Origin: Oceaniglobus trochenteri
Lineage (GTDB): Bacteria; Pseudomonadota; Alphaproteobacteria; Rhodobacterales; Rhodobacteraceae
Assembly: GCF_020529025.1 (NCBI RefSeq)
Contig: NZ_JACNMM010000002.1
Coordinates: forward strand, 124,001-188,000
Length of the DNA: 64,000 bases
Direction: 5' to 3'
Below, one piece after another: positions 44,900 to 55,656 of the stretch. The notes below the pieces were generated by a model, which did not search any database, was not told where the DNA came from, and worked only from the letters and a program-made list of their open reading frames with translations. The position numbers and the translations under genes were made by a program. Every line of letters begins with the position of its first letter. The stretch's first letter is position 1.

Positions 44900-46606
44900 C
44901 TAGGCCATGGGTTCGCCGCGGCGCACCGCTTCGGCCACCTCGGCGATGGCCTCGGCGCTCAGCCCGTAAACCTCTTGCGCCACCTGCGCCGAGATATAGC
45001 CGCGCGCCAGGTCACGCTTTACCGCCGCCACGTCGCGCGCTTTGGGATCGCCGTACCCGGCCCCCCCCGGCAAGGCCAGCATCACCCGCCGCCCATGGGG
45101 GACGAACTGCTTGCCCTTGCCGCGCATCTTCGCGCCGTCGTCGCGGGCGATGGTGGTTGCGCCGCCGGGGTGCCCGCCCTGGCGGCCCCGCGCCGGGTGA
45201 TCCACCCGGTCGAACATCGCCTGGAAGTCGAACTCGTGCCCCTCGCGGGCGCCGACCTCCATGTATTGCCCAAGGCCCCCGCGCCGCTGGCCGGCGCCGC
45301 CGCTGTCGGGGCGCAGCTCCTTGCGCCAGATGATGACGGGACCGGCGTGTTCCGTCGCCTCGATGGGCATGGTCATGACGCCCGAGGGAAAGGCGGTGGC
45401 GTTCAGCCCGTCGAATTCCGGCCGCGCCCCCGCCCCGCCTGAGTTGAAGGCCAGAACCTCGGAGCGGATGGCATCGCGCGGTGCGGGCTCATCGGTGCGC
45501 GGGCGCAGCGAGACCTGGAAGTTGCACAGGCACCCCGCCCCTTCGGCGGGAACGACTCCCGGCAATATCTGGTCCAGCGCGGCATAGACCGTGTCGGGCA
45601 CGAAATGGCCGATGATATGGCGCAGGGCCACGGGTGCGGGATGCACAGCGTTCACGATGGTACCTTCGGGCGCAACCATTTCAAAGGGCGCCAGGGATGC
45701 GGCATTGTTGGGAATTTCCGGCGCGATGGCACATTTCAGCGCATAGCAGGCATAGGCCTTGGCATAGACCTTGGGGCAGTTGATGCCCTTGCGGTCCACC
45801 GGCGAGGTACCCTCGAAATCCGAAACGATGCGGTCTTCCCCGATGGTCAGGGTGACGCGCAGGGTGATCGGGGTGTCAAAGCCGTCGATCACCATCTCGC
45901 CCGTGGCAGTTTCACGGGGCAGCGCCGCGATCCGTTCCAACGTGGCGCGGCGGGAGTTGTCGAAGATGAAATCGGCCAGGCCCGCAAGATCGTCCAGCGC
46001 GAATTCGCCCATCATGTCGATCAGGCGGCGATGGCCGATCTCGTTGCAACTGGCCAGGGCGTAGAGATCGCCGATCAGCTGATCGGGTTCGCGCACGTTG
46101 CCCCGCACGATGCGCAGCAGGGTGGCATCGACCTTCCCACGCTCGGCGAACTTCATGATCGGAACATACAGCCCCTCTTCATAGACGCTGGCCCCGTCGG
46201 CACCGAAACCCCGGCCGCCCACATCCACCACATGGGCCGTACAGGCGAAAAAGCCCACCAGCGCGCCCTTGTGAAACGACGGGCTGACCACGGTGAAATC
46301 GTGCAGGTGGCCGGTGCCCTCCCAGGGGTCGTTGGTCAGATAGACATCGCCCTCGTGGATATTGTCGCGCCCGATGCGGCGGATGAAATGGGCCACGGCA
46401 TCGGCCATGGCGTTGACGTGGCCGGGCGTGCCGGTCACCGCCTGGGCCAGCATCCGGCCCTCCACGTCATAGACGCCGGCGGAAAGATCGCCCGCTTCGC
46501 GCACGCTGGTGGAAAAGGCGGTGCGCACCAGCGCCTGCGCCTGTTCCTCGACGACCGAGATCAGGCGGTTCCACATGACCTGGTAGGCAACGGTTGAATG
46601 GCTCAT
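44900..46606 (-). CDS. hyuB: Hydantoinase B/5-oxoprolinase family subunit
   Basis: A 568-residue cytosolic subunit of the ATP-dependent hydantoinase/oxoprolinase type. Characteristic stretches are YLTNDPWEGTGHLHDFTVV near residue 90, NCPKVYAKAYACYALKC, the long glycine-rich PDSGGAGQRRGGLGQ, and ALPGGAGYGDPKARD near the C-terminus. Its ATG overlaps the hyuA stop by 4 bases, so the two subunits are made in a coupled way. The substrate (hydantoin, 5-oxoproline, N-methylhydantoin or acetone-like) cannot be decided from sequence. Confidence 0.92.
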   Translation of the reverse strand: MSHSTVAYQVMWNRLISVVEEQAQALVRTAFSTSVREAGDLSAGVYDVEGRMLAQAVTGTPGHVNAMADAVAHFIRRIGRDNIHEGDVYLTNDPWEGTGHLHDFTVVSPSFHKGALVGFFACTAHVVDVGGRGFGADGASVYEEGLYVPIMKFAERGKVDATLLRIVRGNVREPDQLIGDLYALASCNEIGHRRLIDMMGEFALDDLAGLADFIFDNSRRATLERIAALPRETATGEMVIDGFDTPITLRVTLTIGEDRIVSDFEGTSPVDRKGINCPKVYAKAYACYALKCAIAPEIPNNAASLAPFEMVAPEGTIVNAVHPAPVALRHIIGHFVPDTVYAALDQILPGVVPAEGAGCLCNFQVSLRPRTDEPAPRDAIRSEVLAFNSGGAGARPEFDGLNATAFPSGVMTMPIEATEHAGPVIIWRKELRPDSGGAGQRRGGLGQYMEVGAREGHEFDFQAMFDRVDHPARGRQGGHPGGATTIARDDGAKMRGKGKQFVPHGRRVMLALPGGAGYGDPKARDVAAVKRDLARGYISAQVAQEVYGLSAEAIAEVAEAVRRGEPMA

Positions 46607-48690
46607 GCCCGGGCTCCTTTCGGTGCGATCTCCAGCGTTCCGTCACCCAGGGCCAGCGCGCGGCGGCTGGCGGGAACGACGACGGTTGTTTCATCCTCGA
46701 CGATCAGGGCCGGGCCGTCGACCGTGCTGCCGGGGGCCATTGCGCTGCGGGCGACGACGCGGGCGTCGTTGCGGCGCGCCTCGGCCGGGTCGAACAGGGC
46801 GCGGCGGCCCTGTTCGGGGGCCGCCTGCCCCGGCGCGGTATCGGCCAGCCGTTCGACCGGCGCGGGCGGCGTCGTGGCGTTCACCGACCAGACGGTGATT
46901 TCAACATCCATGCCCGCCACGGTGCGCCCGAACAGCTTTTCATAGTCCGCCTCAAACAGCCGCAGGAAGGTGTCGGGGTCGGGGGTTTCGGCCTCGGCCG
47001 CGCTCAGGATCACCGGAATCTCCCAGCCCTGCCCGGAATAGCGCATGTAGACCTTGTATTCGCAAAGGATGTCGCTCTGCGCATCGCAGCCGCGCACGAA
47101 ACCCGTCGCCTCGTCCCGCAGTTCGGCCAGAAGCGCGGCAATGCGGGAAGGGTCGAATTCGGACAGGCGCATATAGACCGAGCGGTTGGATTCGAAACTG
47201 AAGGGCGCCCGCAGGAACCCGATGGCCGAGCCCACGCCGGCCCCCTGGGGCACAAGAAGGCGCGCGACCCCCAGCTTTTCGCACAACCGCCCGGCATGCA
47301 GGGGCGCGGCACCGCCAAAGGCGATCATCGTGTAATGCGACAGGTCTTCGCCGTTCTCCACCGCGTGGACGCGGGCGGCGTTGGCCATGTTCTCGTCCAC
47401 CACCTCGGCCAGGCCGAAGGCGGCCTCGTCCTCGTCCATGCCCAGCGGTTCGCCCAGGTGTTCGGCCAGCGCCCCGAGCGACAGGTCTGGGTGCAGGCGG
47501 ATCGACCCGGCGGCGAAATTCTCGGGGTCCAGCTTGCCCAGCACCAGGTCGGCATCCGTTACCGCCGGACGGGCTCCGCCGCGGCCATAGCAGGCGGGCC
47601 CGGGTTCGGACCCGGCGCTTTCCGGGCCGACGCGGATCTGGCGCATGGCGTCCACATGGGCCAGCGATCCGCCCCCGGCACCGATTTCCACCATGTCGAT
47701 CACGGGAATCGAGATCGGCATCCCCGACCCCTTCTTGAAGCGATAGGTGCGCGCCACCTCGAACACCCGGCTGGTTTTGGGCGTCTGGTTCTTGATCAGA
47801 CAGATCTTGGCCGTGGTGCCGCCCATGTCAAACGACAGCACCTTGTCGATCCCGTGCCGCGCGGCGATGTCGGCGGCAAAGACGGCGCCCCCCGCCGGCC
47901 CCGATTCCACCAGCCGCACCGGGAATTCGGCCGCGTTCTCGATGGAAATGATCCCGCCGCCCGAGTGCATCAGGAAGATGTCGCAGCCCACACCTTCCTC
48001 CTTCAGCCGCCCCTTCAGCCGGCCGAGATAGGATTTCATCAGCGGCTTGATATAGGCATTGGCCACCACGGTGTTGAACCGTTCGTATTCGCGCATCTGC
48101 GGGCTGACCTCGCAGGACAGCGACACCATGACATTCGGCAGACGCTGGGCCAGGATGTCGCCCACCATGCGTTCGTGGGCATCGTTCAGGTAGGAATGGA
48201 TCAGCCCCACCGCGACACTTTCATAACCGCCCTCGGCAATCCGGTCGGCCAGGCCCTCGATGGCCGCGCGGTCAGGCGCAATCAGGACGTCACCGCGAGC
48301 ATCCACCCGCTCGGACAGGGTGAAACGCATGTGGCGCGGCAACAGGGGCTGGGGCAGCTCAAGGTTCAGGTCGTATTGTTCGAACCGCGATTCCGTTCGC
48401 ATTTCAATGACATCGCGGAAACCCTCGGTCGTGATTAGCGCGGTCTTCGCGCCGCGCCGTTCGATCAGGGCATTGGTGGCCAGGGTGGTGCCATGGATGA
48501 TCTGCCCGATGTCCCCGGGCGCGATTCCCGCCTTGGCACAGACCTGCCCCATGCCATCGACGATCGCATCCTCGGGCGCGCCATAGGTGGTCAGAACCTT
48601 GGTCGAAAAGCTGCCCCTGTCCGTTTCAAGCACCACGTCGGTAAAGGTACCGCCGATGTCCACGCCCAACCGGTTGATCGTCTGCGCCAT
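46603..48690 (-). CDS. hyuA: Hydantoinase A/5-oxoprolinase family subunit
   Basis: A 695-residue ATPase-type subunit that pairs with HyuB. The N-terminal phosphate-binding sequence LGVDIGGTFTDVVLE, the HGTTLATNALIER motif, VLSFDMGGTTAKICLI and the AFGGAAPLHAG segment are diagnostic for the family. ATG 48690 follows GGGGGCG; the frame extends 23 codons upstream without support. hyuA-hyuB is a two-gene unit, with no regulator or transporter directly attached apart from the nearby TSUP permease. Confidence 0.93.
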   Translation of the reverse strand: MAQTINRLGVDIGGTFTDVVLETDRGSFSTKVLTTYGAPEDAIVDGMGQVCAKAGIAPGDIGQIIHGTTLATNALIERRGAKTALITTEGFRDVIEMRTESRFEQYDLNLELPQPLLPRHMRFTLSERVDARGDVLIAPDRAAIEGLADRIAEGGYESVAVGLIHSYLNDAHERMVGDILAQRLPNVMVSLSCEVSPQMREYERFNTVVANAYIKPLMKSYLGRLKGRLKEEGVGCDIFLMHSGGGIISIENAAEFPVRLVESGPAGGAVFAADIAARHGIDKVLSFDMGGTTAKICLIKNQTPKTSRVFEVARTYRFKKGSGMPISIPVIDMVEIGAGGGSLAHVDAMRQIRVGPESAGSEPGPACYGRGGARPAVTDADLVLGKLDPENFAAGSIRLHPDLSLGALAEHLGEPLGMDEDEAAFGLAEVVDENMANAARVHAVENGEDLSHYTMIAFGGAAPLHAGRLCEKLGVARLLVPQGAGVGSAIGFLRAPFSFESNRSVYMRLSEFDPSRIAALLAELRDEATGFVRGCDAQSDILCEYKVYMRYSGQGWEIPVILSAAEAETPDPDTFLRLFEADYEKLFGRTVAGMDVEITVWSVNATTPPAPVERLADTAPGQAAPEQGRRALFDPAEARRNDARVVARSAMAPGSTVDGPALIVEDETTVVVPASRRALALGDGTLEIAPKGARA

Positions 48691-48814
48691 GTCGCCCCCA
48701 TTTCGTTGCACCGCAAGTTGTACGCCGCGACATGAGGGTTTCCAATGGCCTGTTCGCATGGCCCGAAAGGCAATTGCCCAACGAACGACAGCCTGCTAGA
48801 TCGTGCGACGGCAG

Positions 48815-48891
48815 GCTCCCTTAGCTCAACTGGATAGAGCAGTCGACTTCTAATCGACAGGTTGAGGGTTCGAGTCCTTCAGGGAGCGCCA
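48815..48891 (+). tRNA. tRNA-Arg (anticodon UCU)
   Basis: A complete 77-base cloverleaf with encoded CCA: acceptor stem GCTCCCT/AGGGAGC, D stem GCTC/GAGC, anticodon stem GTCGA/TCGAC with loop CTTCTAA, and T stem GAGGG/CCTTC with loop TTCGAGT. The anticodon TCT reads AGA codons for arginine. There is no integrase or direct repeat next to it, so no sign that it serves as an attachment site. Confidence 0.97.
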
Positions 48892-49039
48892 CTTTCCACG
48901 ACCGACCGCTGCCCGGATGGTCCGGGGTATCTGGGCCCGAGACCAGGCATCGCCAAAGGGAAACTGCCGCGCCGATGGTGCCATCGCGCGGGGGATGCGT
49001 TTGCAAAACGGCTGGCCTCGGGGGCCTGCCGACAGGTTG

Positions 49040-49351
49040 TCAGTGGGTCCAGGCGCCGCGGCGGGCGGTGGCGAAGTTCTCGCCGTAGCCGCCGGCGCGG
49101 ATGTTGGCGCCGCGTTCGCGCGGTTCGGCCACCACGGCGTCGATGCCGTTGTCGCGGGCATATTCAAGCGCGGCCTCGCGGGATTCGAAGCGCAGCCGCA
49201 CCTGGGCCTGGGTATCGTCGCTGCTGGTCCAGCCCATCAGCGGATCGACCTCGCGCGCGGTGCTTGGCACAAACTCCAGCACCCAGGCATGGGTGCGTGC
49301 CATGCCCGAGGACATGGCCGTCTTTGCTGGTTTGAAAATGCGCGCGTTCAT
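49040..49351 (-). CDS. NADH dehydrogenase accessory subunit, NDUFS4-like
   Basis: A 103-residue protein of the ETC complex I subunit (NDUFS4/18 kDa) family, an alphaproteobacterial and mitochondrial accessory subunit on the complex I peripheral arm. It begins [14 protein letters not shown], which matches the family, followed by [35 protein letters not shown] and AAN-like [16 protein letters not shown] at the end. It stands alone next to tRNA-Arg; the nuo operon is not in the window. Confidence 0.93.
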   Translation of the reverse strand: MNARIFKPAKTAMSSGMARTHAWVLEFVPSTAREVDPLMGWTSSDDTQAQVRLRFESREAALEYARDNGIDAVVAEPRERGANIRAGGYGENFATARRGAWTH

Positions 49352-49401
49352 ATCCCGGCTCCCAGTGTTGTGCGCCTTGGATTATTGGACAAGGATCGGT
49401 G

Positions 49402-49512
49402 AAAAGCAAGGCCCCTGAGGGGAGGAAAGCGCTGACTGCCGAAGATCTCACAGGGTGAGCGAGGGGGTGGGAAAAGCGAAGACTTCGGCAGTCAGGCCTT
49501 GCTGCTTGCCCC
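49402..49512 (-). ncRNA. Candidate structured small RNA
   Basis: A perfect 13-bp inverted repeat (CTGACTGCCGAAG at 49432-49444 with 49483-49495) is extended by a second perfect 8-bp pair (AGCAAGGC at 49405-49412 with 49496-49503). The 3' arm is thus continuous over 21 bases, while the other side has a 19-base insertion. The central loop holds a third small hairpin (CTCAC/GTGAG at 49447-49459). On the minus strand the loops are C-rich (CCCACCCCCUC, UUCCUCCCCUC), like anti-Shine-Dalgarno small RNAs, and the structure ends in a TTTTC run. The strand choice is tentative. Confidence 0.5.
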
Positions 49513-49549
49513 ATCAGTTAGACATGTCATGCGGCAGGGTGCAAGCATA

Positions 49550-49570
49550 AATACAACCTAAAGTTGTATT
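49550..49570. promoter_or_regulatory. Inverted repeat in the uvrB upstream region
   Basis: AATACAAC (49550-49557) and GTTGTATT (49563-49570) form a perfect 8-bp inverted repeat with a 5-base centre. It stands in the divergent region between the complex I subunit gene and uvrB, 186 bases before the uvrB ATG. It looks like a dimeric regulator site; the regulator is unknown. The rest of the gene-free stretch 49352-49755, apart from the candidate small RNA, shows no feature. I found no alphaproteobacterial LexA-type site. Confidence 0.45.
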
Positions 49571-49755
49571 GAGGCCGGGATCGCCCGCAATGGCGCAAAA
49601 TCGGCGGCATCATGCAAAGGCCATCGACAGTTTCGGCAAATTTCCGCGCCGCGCCCGGTTTCATCCGCCCCCGACGCCGGACACCGGGCCTTCGGGGAAA
49701 GGTTGAAGTCGGCGGCAAACACATCACTTATGGGGCATTGCCAAAGGAATCGCCC

Positions 49756-51929
<2,174 letters not shown>

Positions 51930-51933
<4 letters not shown>

Positions 51934-52961
51934 CCGTCGCCGGTGGACTGCGCCAGCCGCAGCGCCGGGGTGATGCTGATGGTTTGCGGGCCGTCTGGCG
52001 CGGTGCCGGCCCTCAGCGCCAGCAGCAGTTCGGCGGTGCGCGCCCCGATCCGCCCGGGCAGCGGGTCGATGGTGGTCAGGGTCGGCACGCAGATCGCGGC
52101 AACCTCGAAAGCACCGAAACCGGCGATAGCCAGATCCTCGGGCACGCGGATGCCGCGCCGCATGCATTCGGTCAGCGCCCCGAAGGCCGATTGGTCGGCC
52201 ACGCAGACCACCGCCTGGGTGTCGGGATGTTCCGCCATGATCCGCGTCAGCGCCCTGGCCCCGCTTTGCATCGAGGCGGGCGACCGCCCCACCCCGGCGG
52301 CGCGCCCGGCGTCAAGTCCGTGGCGCCGCATCGCCCGCAGGAAGCCGCGCTTGCGGTCGGCGCCGCGGGTGTCCTGCTCGGGGTCGCCGCCGATGAAGGC
52401 GATCCGCCGATACCCCTTTGCCACAAGGTGATCGACCATGTCCTCGATGCAACCCGCGTTGGAAAACCCCACGACATGGCCGATGGGATCGGCCGGCAGG
52501 TCCCAGATCTCGACCACCGGGATTCCGGCGTTGCCCAGAAGGCGGCGGGTGCGCGGCGTATGGGTGCCGCCGGTCACCACGATGGCTTCGGGGCGGCGGC
52601 GCAGAAGCTGCTCGATCAGGCGCTCTTCCTCGTCCACGTCGTAATTGTCATAGCCCAGAAGCACCTGCAGCCCCTCACCCGCCAGACCGCGCGACAGGGC
52701 ATCGACCGTATCGGCAAAGTTGGCATTGCTGAGGGTCGGGATCGTCACCGCGACGAAATCGGATTTCTGCGCCCGCAGGTTCGCCGCCATGACATCGAAG
52801 ACATATCCCATCTCCTCGGCCACCGCGTGAATCCGGGCGCGGGTTTCGCTGTTCACCGATGTATCGGCCTTGAAGGCGCGGCTGACCGTCATCACCGACA
52901 CGCCCGCGGCGCGGGCCACGTCCTTCATGGTGACGGGTTTCGGGTTCGGGGGGCGGGCCAT
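51930..52961 (-). CDS. gntR: LacI family repressor, probably GntR of gluconate use
   Basis: A 343-residue LacI/GalR-family regulator. The N-terminal helix-turn-helix and hinge ([20 protein letters not shown], then [17 protein letters not shown]) is followed by a periplasmic-binding-type sensor domain. It lies 15 bases downstream of gntK on the same strand, which makes gluconate or a derivative the likely inducer. A LacI-type operator stands in front of gntK (53504-53519). The 3' end overlaps the uvrB stop by 4 bases (convergent). Confidence 0.88.
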
Positions 52962-52976
52962 GCTGTTGCCTGCGCC

Positions 52977-53477
52977 TCAGGCGCGCCGCGCGGCCAGTTG
53001 CGCCGCCAGATCGGCGACGATCCGTTCCGCCGAAGGTCCGATGTCGACATGGATGAACGCCTCGTCAGGCTGGGGCGGTTCCAGCGCCGCGAACTGGCTG
53101 TCCAGCAGCGAGGGCGGCATGAAGTGATCCTTGCGCGCCGCCATGCGTTCGGCAATCAGGGCGCGGCTCCCGGCGAGATGCAGAAACATGACGGGCCGCC
53201 CGGTGGCAGCGCGAATGCGGTCGCGGTAGATGCGTTTGAGGGCCGAACAGCCGATGATCGTGGTGCCCGCCCCGGCCCCCAGCGCCACGCCCACCCGGTC
53301 AAGCCAGGGCCAGCGGTCTTCGTCCTCAAGCGGGGTGCCCGATGCCATCTTCGCCACGTTTTCGGCCGGGTGCAGATCATCGCCGTCGATGAAGGTGGCC
53401 CCCATCGCCGCGCCCAGCCCCTGCCCGATCGAGGTCTTGCCGCAGCCCGACACCCCCATGACGACAAATCTGTCCAT
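52977..53477 (-). CDS. gntK: Gluconokinase
   Basis: Cytosolic kinase that makes 6-phosphogluconate. The 166-residue protein has the P-loop GVSGCGKTSIG at residues 8-18 and the family motifs FIDGDDLHP, MASGTPLEDEDRWPWLD, CSALKRIYRD and FMPPSLLDSQF. ATG 53477 follows a strong AGGAGG. gntR follows, so the pair is a small self-regulated operon. No gluconate permease is in the window. Confidence 0.95.
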   Translation of the reverse strand: MDRFVVMGVSGCGKTSIGQGLGAAMGATFIDGDDLHPAENVAKMASGTPLEDEDRWPWLDRVGVALGAGAGTTIIGCSALKRIYRDRIRAATGRPVMFLHLAGSRALIAERMAARKDHFMPPSLLDSQFAALEPPQPDEAFIHVDIGPSAERIVADLAAQLAARRA

Positions 53478-53503
53478 CGCTGATCCTCCTGCACCCGAGG
53501 TTT

Positions 53504-53519
53504 ATGTTATCGGTAACAA
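53504..53519. promoter_or_regulatory. LacI-type operator before gntK
   Basis: ATGTTATCGGTAACAA is nearly palindromic (TGTTA/TAACA arms around a TCGG centre). It resembles gluconate repressor operators of the ATGTTACC-type. It lies 27 bases before the gntK start, a suitable place for repression of gntK-gntR. Confidence 0.7.
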
Positions 53520-53537
53520 GCGGCTGTCAAGGCCGGC

Positions 53538-54341
53538 TTAACCGTCCTCGCGCCGGCGCAGCCCGCCCAGCCCGGCGCTGAGCGCGAAACAGAAGGCCGC
53601 CGCGCAGACGATGGTCGGCCCCGTGGGTGTGTCAAAGGCAAAGGCCGCCCACAACCCGCCGATGGCCGAAATCGCACCGATCAGCGCCGCCATGGCGGCC
53701 ATGCCCTCGGGGGTGCGGGCCAGCGGGCGGGCGGCAGCGGCGGGCACCACCAGCAAGGCCCCGATCAGCAGGGCGCCCACCACCTTGATCGCCACGGCAA
53801 CGACAACGGCAAGGGCCAGGGTCAGGATCACCTGTTCGCGCCGCGGGTCGATCCCGGCAGCATGGGCCAGGTCGCCGTTCAGCGTTGCCGTCAAAAGCGC
53901 CGACCACCGCCAGCCCAGCAGCGCCAGCACCAGCCCCGCGCCACCCCAGATCACCGCCACGTCGCCCCAGGACACCGCAAGGATATCACCGAAAAGATAG
54001 GCCATGAGATCCAGCCGCACGCCCGTCAGGAACGACGCCGCCACCAGCCCGACCGCCAGCGCGGAATGGGCCAGCACGCCCAGTAGGGTATCCATGGCCA
54101 GCCCCCGGTCGGCCAGCACCGAAACAAGCCCCGCCATCAAAAGCGCCACGACCAGCGCCCCGACAAAGACCGAAAGCGAAAACGCCAGGCTGAGCGCGAC
54201 GCCCAGGATCGCGGCATGGGCCGTGGCGTCGCCGAAATAGGCCATCCGCCGCCAGACCACGAAACACCCGAGGGGGGCCGCCGCAAGGGCCACGCCAACC
54301 CCGGCCAGCGCGGCGCGGATCAGGAAGGGATCGAAGATCAT
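53538..54341 (-). CDS. znuB: Zinc ABC transporter permease ZnuB
   Basis: A 267-residue inner-membrane permease of the ABC-3 family with seven to nine hydrophobic segments. Family features include APLGCFVVWRRMAYFGDATAHAAILG near the N-terminus and the GALLIGALLVVPAAAARPLA segment. It imports Zn2+ with ZnuA and ZnuC. Its ATG overlaps the znuC stop by 4 bases. The order zur-znuC-znuB on the minus strand, divergent from znuA, is a common alphaproteobacterial layout. Confidence 0.95.
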   Translation of the reverse strand: MIFDPFLIRAALAGVGVALAAAPLGCFVVWRRMAYFGDATAHAAILGVALSLAFSLSVFVGALVVALLMAGLVSVLADRGLAMDTLLGVLAHSALAVGLVAASFLTGVRLDLMAYLFGDILAVSWGDVAVIWGGAGLVLALLGWRWSALLTATLNGDLAHAAGIDPRREQVILTLALAVVVAVAIKVVGALLIGALLVVPAAAARPLARTPEGMAAMAALIGAISAIGGLWAAFAFDTPTGPTIVCAAAFCFALSAGLGGLRRREDG

Positions 54342-55087
54342 TCTGCGGCCTCGTGGGTGTGATCGTGACCACAGTCGTGATCGTGGGAATGGTTGTGATC
54401 GTGGCGGTACAGCGCCAGTGCGCCGCCCGTGCCGGTGCCGAACAGGGCGCGATATTCCGGCGCATCGGCCACCACCTCGGGCTTGCCCTCGCAGCAGATA
54501 TGGCCGTTCAGGCAGATCACCCTGTCCGAGGCGCTCATCACCACGTGCAACTCGTGGCTGACCATGACGACGCCGCAGCCCAGGCGCTGGCGCACCTCTT
54601 CCACCTGGCGATAGAATGCGGCCGAGCCGGGCTGATCCAGCCCGCGCGTCGCTTCGTCCAGCAACAGAAGGTCGGGCGTTTCCAGAAGGGCGCGCGCCAG
54701 CAGAACGCGCTGGAACTGCCCGCCCGAAAGCCGCGCCATCTGCCGCGCGCCAAGGTCGGGCACGCCCGCCTGATCCAGCGCCTCGGCAATCTCGCCCCGG
54801 TTGCGGCGCACCGGCAACGACAGGAACCGCGCGACGGTGATTGGCAGGGTCGCGTCGATATGCAGGGTCTGGGGCACATAGCCGATGCGCAGCCCCGAAG
54901 CCCGCACCACCTGCCCCGACGATGGCCGGACCGCGCCGATCATCGCCCGCAAGAGCGTGGACTTGCCCGACCCGTTCGGCCCGACGATGGTTACGATTTC
55001 CCCCCGCGCGAAGGACAGGTCCACATCGCGCAGCACCTCGGCCCCGCCAAGGCGCACCCCCACCCCTTGCAGCGAAAGAAGGCTCAT
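54338..55087 (-). CDS. znuC: Zinc ABC transporter ATPase ZnuC with His-rich tail
   Basis: A 249-residue ABC ATPase. It has Walker A GPNGSGKST, the signature LSGGQFQRV, Walker B LLLLDEATRGLD and the H-loop VMVSHELHV. The C-terminus carries a histidine/aspartate-rich tail (RHDHNHSHDHDCGHDHTH) that could buffer or sense zinc in the cytosol. ATG 55087 is chosen for its ATGA overlap with the zur stop; a longer in-frame start would overlap zur further. Confidence 0.96.
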   Translation of the reverse strand: MSLLSLQGVGVRLGGAEVLRDVDLSFARGEIVTIVGPNGSGKSTLLRAMIGAVRPSSGQVVRASGLRIGYVPQTLHIDATLPITVARFLSLPVRRNRGEIAEALDQAGVPDLGARQMARLSGGQFQRVLLARALLETPDLLLLDEATRGLDQPGSAAFYRQVEEVRQRLGCGVVMVSHELHVVMSASDRVICLNGHICCEGKPEVVADAPEYRALFGTGTGGALALYRHDHNHSHDHDCGHDHTHEAAE

Positions 55088-55572
55088 GCGTCGTCCCTTT
55101 CGGCGGTGTCGGCGCAGTTCGGACACAGCCCTTCGGCCTCGACCACGGTCTGTTCGATGGTGAACCCCTGGGCCGCCGCCGCCTGCCCCAGCGCCCGGCC
55201 CGGGCCCGCCTCGGCCTCGGCCACGGAACTGCAGGCCCGGCAGATCAGGAAGGCGGGCGAATGGTCCTGCCCCGGCTGCACGCAGGCGGTGAAGGCGTTC
55301 AACCGCTCGATCCGGTGGGCAAAGCCGTGTTTGACAAGAAAATCAAGGGCCCGGTAGGCGACGGGCGGCTGTGCACCCCGCCCCTCGGCCCGCAGCTTGT
55401 CAAGGATGTCATAGGCGCCCATGGCGCGATGCTCGGCCAGCAAAAGCTCCAGCACCCGGCGCCGCACCTCGGTGAACTGCAACCCCTGCTGGGCGCATCG
55501 CGCAGCGGCGGCGGCAACGGCGCTGTCGATGCAGGCGGCGTGATCGTGCGACTGAAAGGCGGGCGCGGACAT
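55084..55572 (-). CDS. zur: Zinc uptake regulator Zur
   Basis: A 162-residue Fur-family repressor. The winged helix is around FTEVRRRVLELLL and PPVAYRALDFLVKHG. Two C-x2-C pairs for structural zinc are visible (ICRAC near residue 109 and LCPNC near 149), and the N-terminus has SHDHAAC. It leads the zur-znuC-znuB transcript and diverges from znuA; the operator region lies between them (55597-55635). Confidence 0.93.
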   Translation of the reverse strand: MSAPAFQSHDHAACIDSAVAAAAARCAQQGLQFTEVRRRVLELLLAEHRAMGAYDILDKLRAEGRGAQPPVAYRALDFLVKHGFAHRIERLNAFTACVQPGQDHSPAFLICRACSSVAEAEAGPGRALGQAAAAQGFTIEQTVVEAEGLCPNCADTAERDDA

Positions 55573-55596
55573 GGCTGTTCTTCCCGATGGGGGCTT

Positions 55597-55635
55597 GATA
55601 TGTTATCTTGTATCACCTAAGAGGCGATATGTTAT
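55597..55635. promoter_or_regulatory. Probable Zur operator region
   Basis: Two direct copies of GATATGTTAT (55597-55606 and 55626-55635) lie 29 bases apart between zur and znuA. The first is followed by a partial inverted arm (TTGTATC). The sequence is like the GATATGTTAT half of Zur boxes. The spacing of nearly three helical turns would put two dimers on one face and cover both divergent promoters. Confidence 0.7.
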
Positions 55636-55656
55636 AAGATCACACAGGTTGCAAGA

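Noticed and set aside
48815-48891. tRNA-Arg as a possible integration site for a mobile element
   Set aside because: No integrase, no repeat of the tRNA 3' end and no mobile genes are seen on either side; hyuA, the complex I gene and uvrB are ordinary chromosomal genes.
49571-49755. A search for a LexA (GTTC/GAAC-type) SOS box before uvrB
   Set aside because: No pair of GTTC or GAAC half-sites with the right spacing is present.
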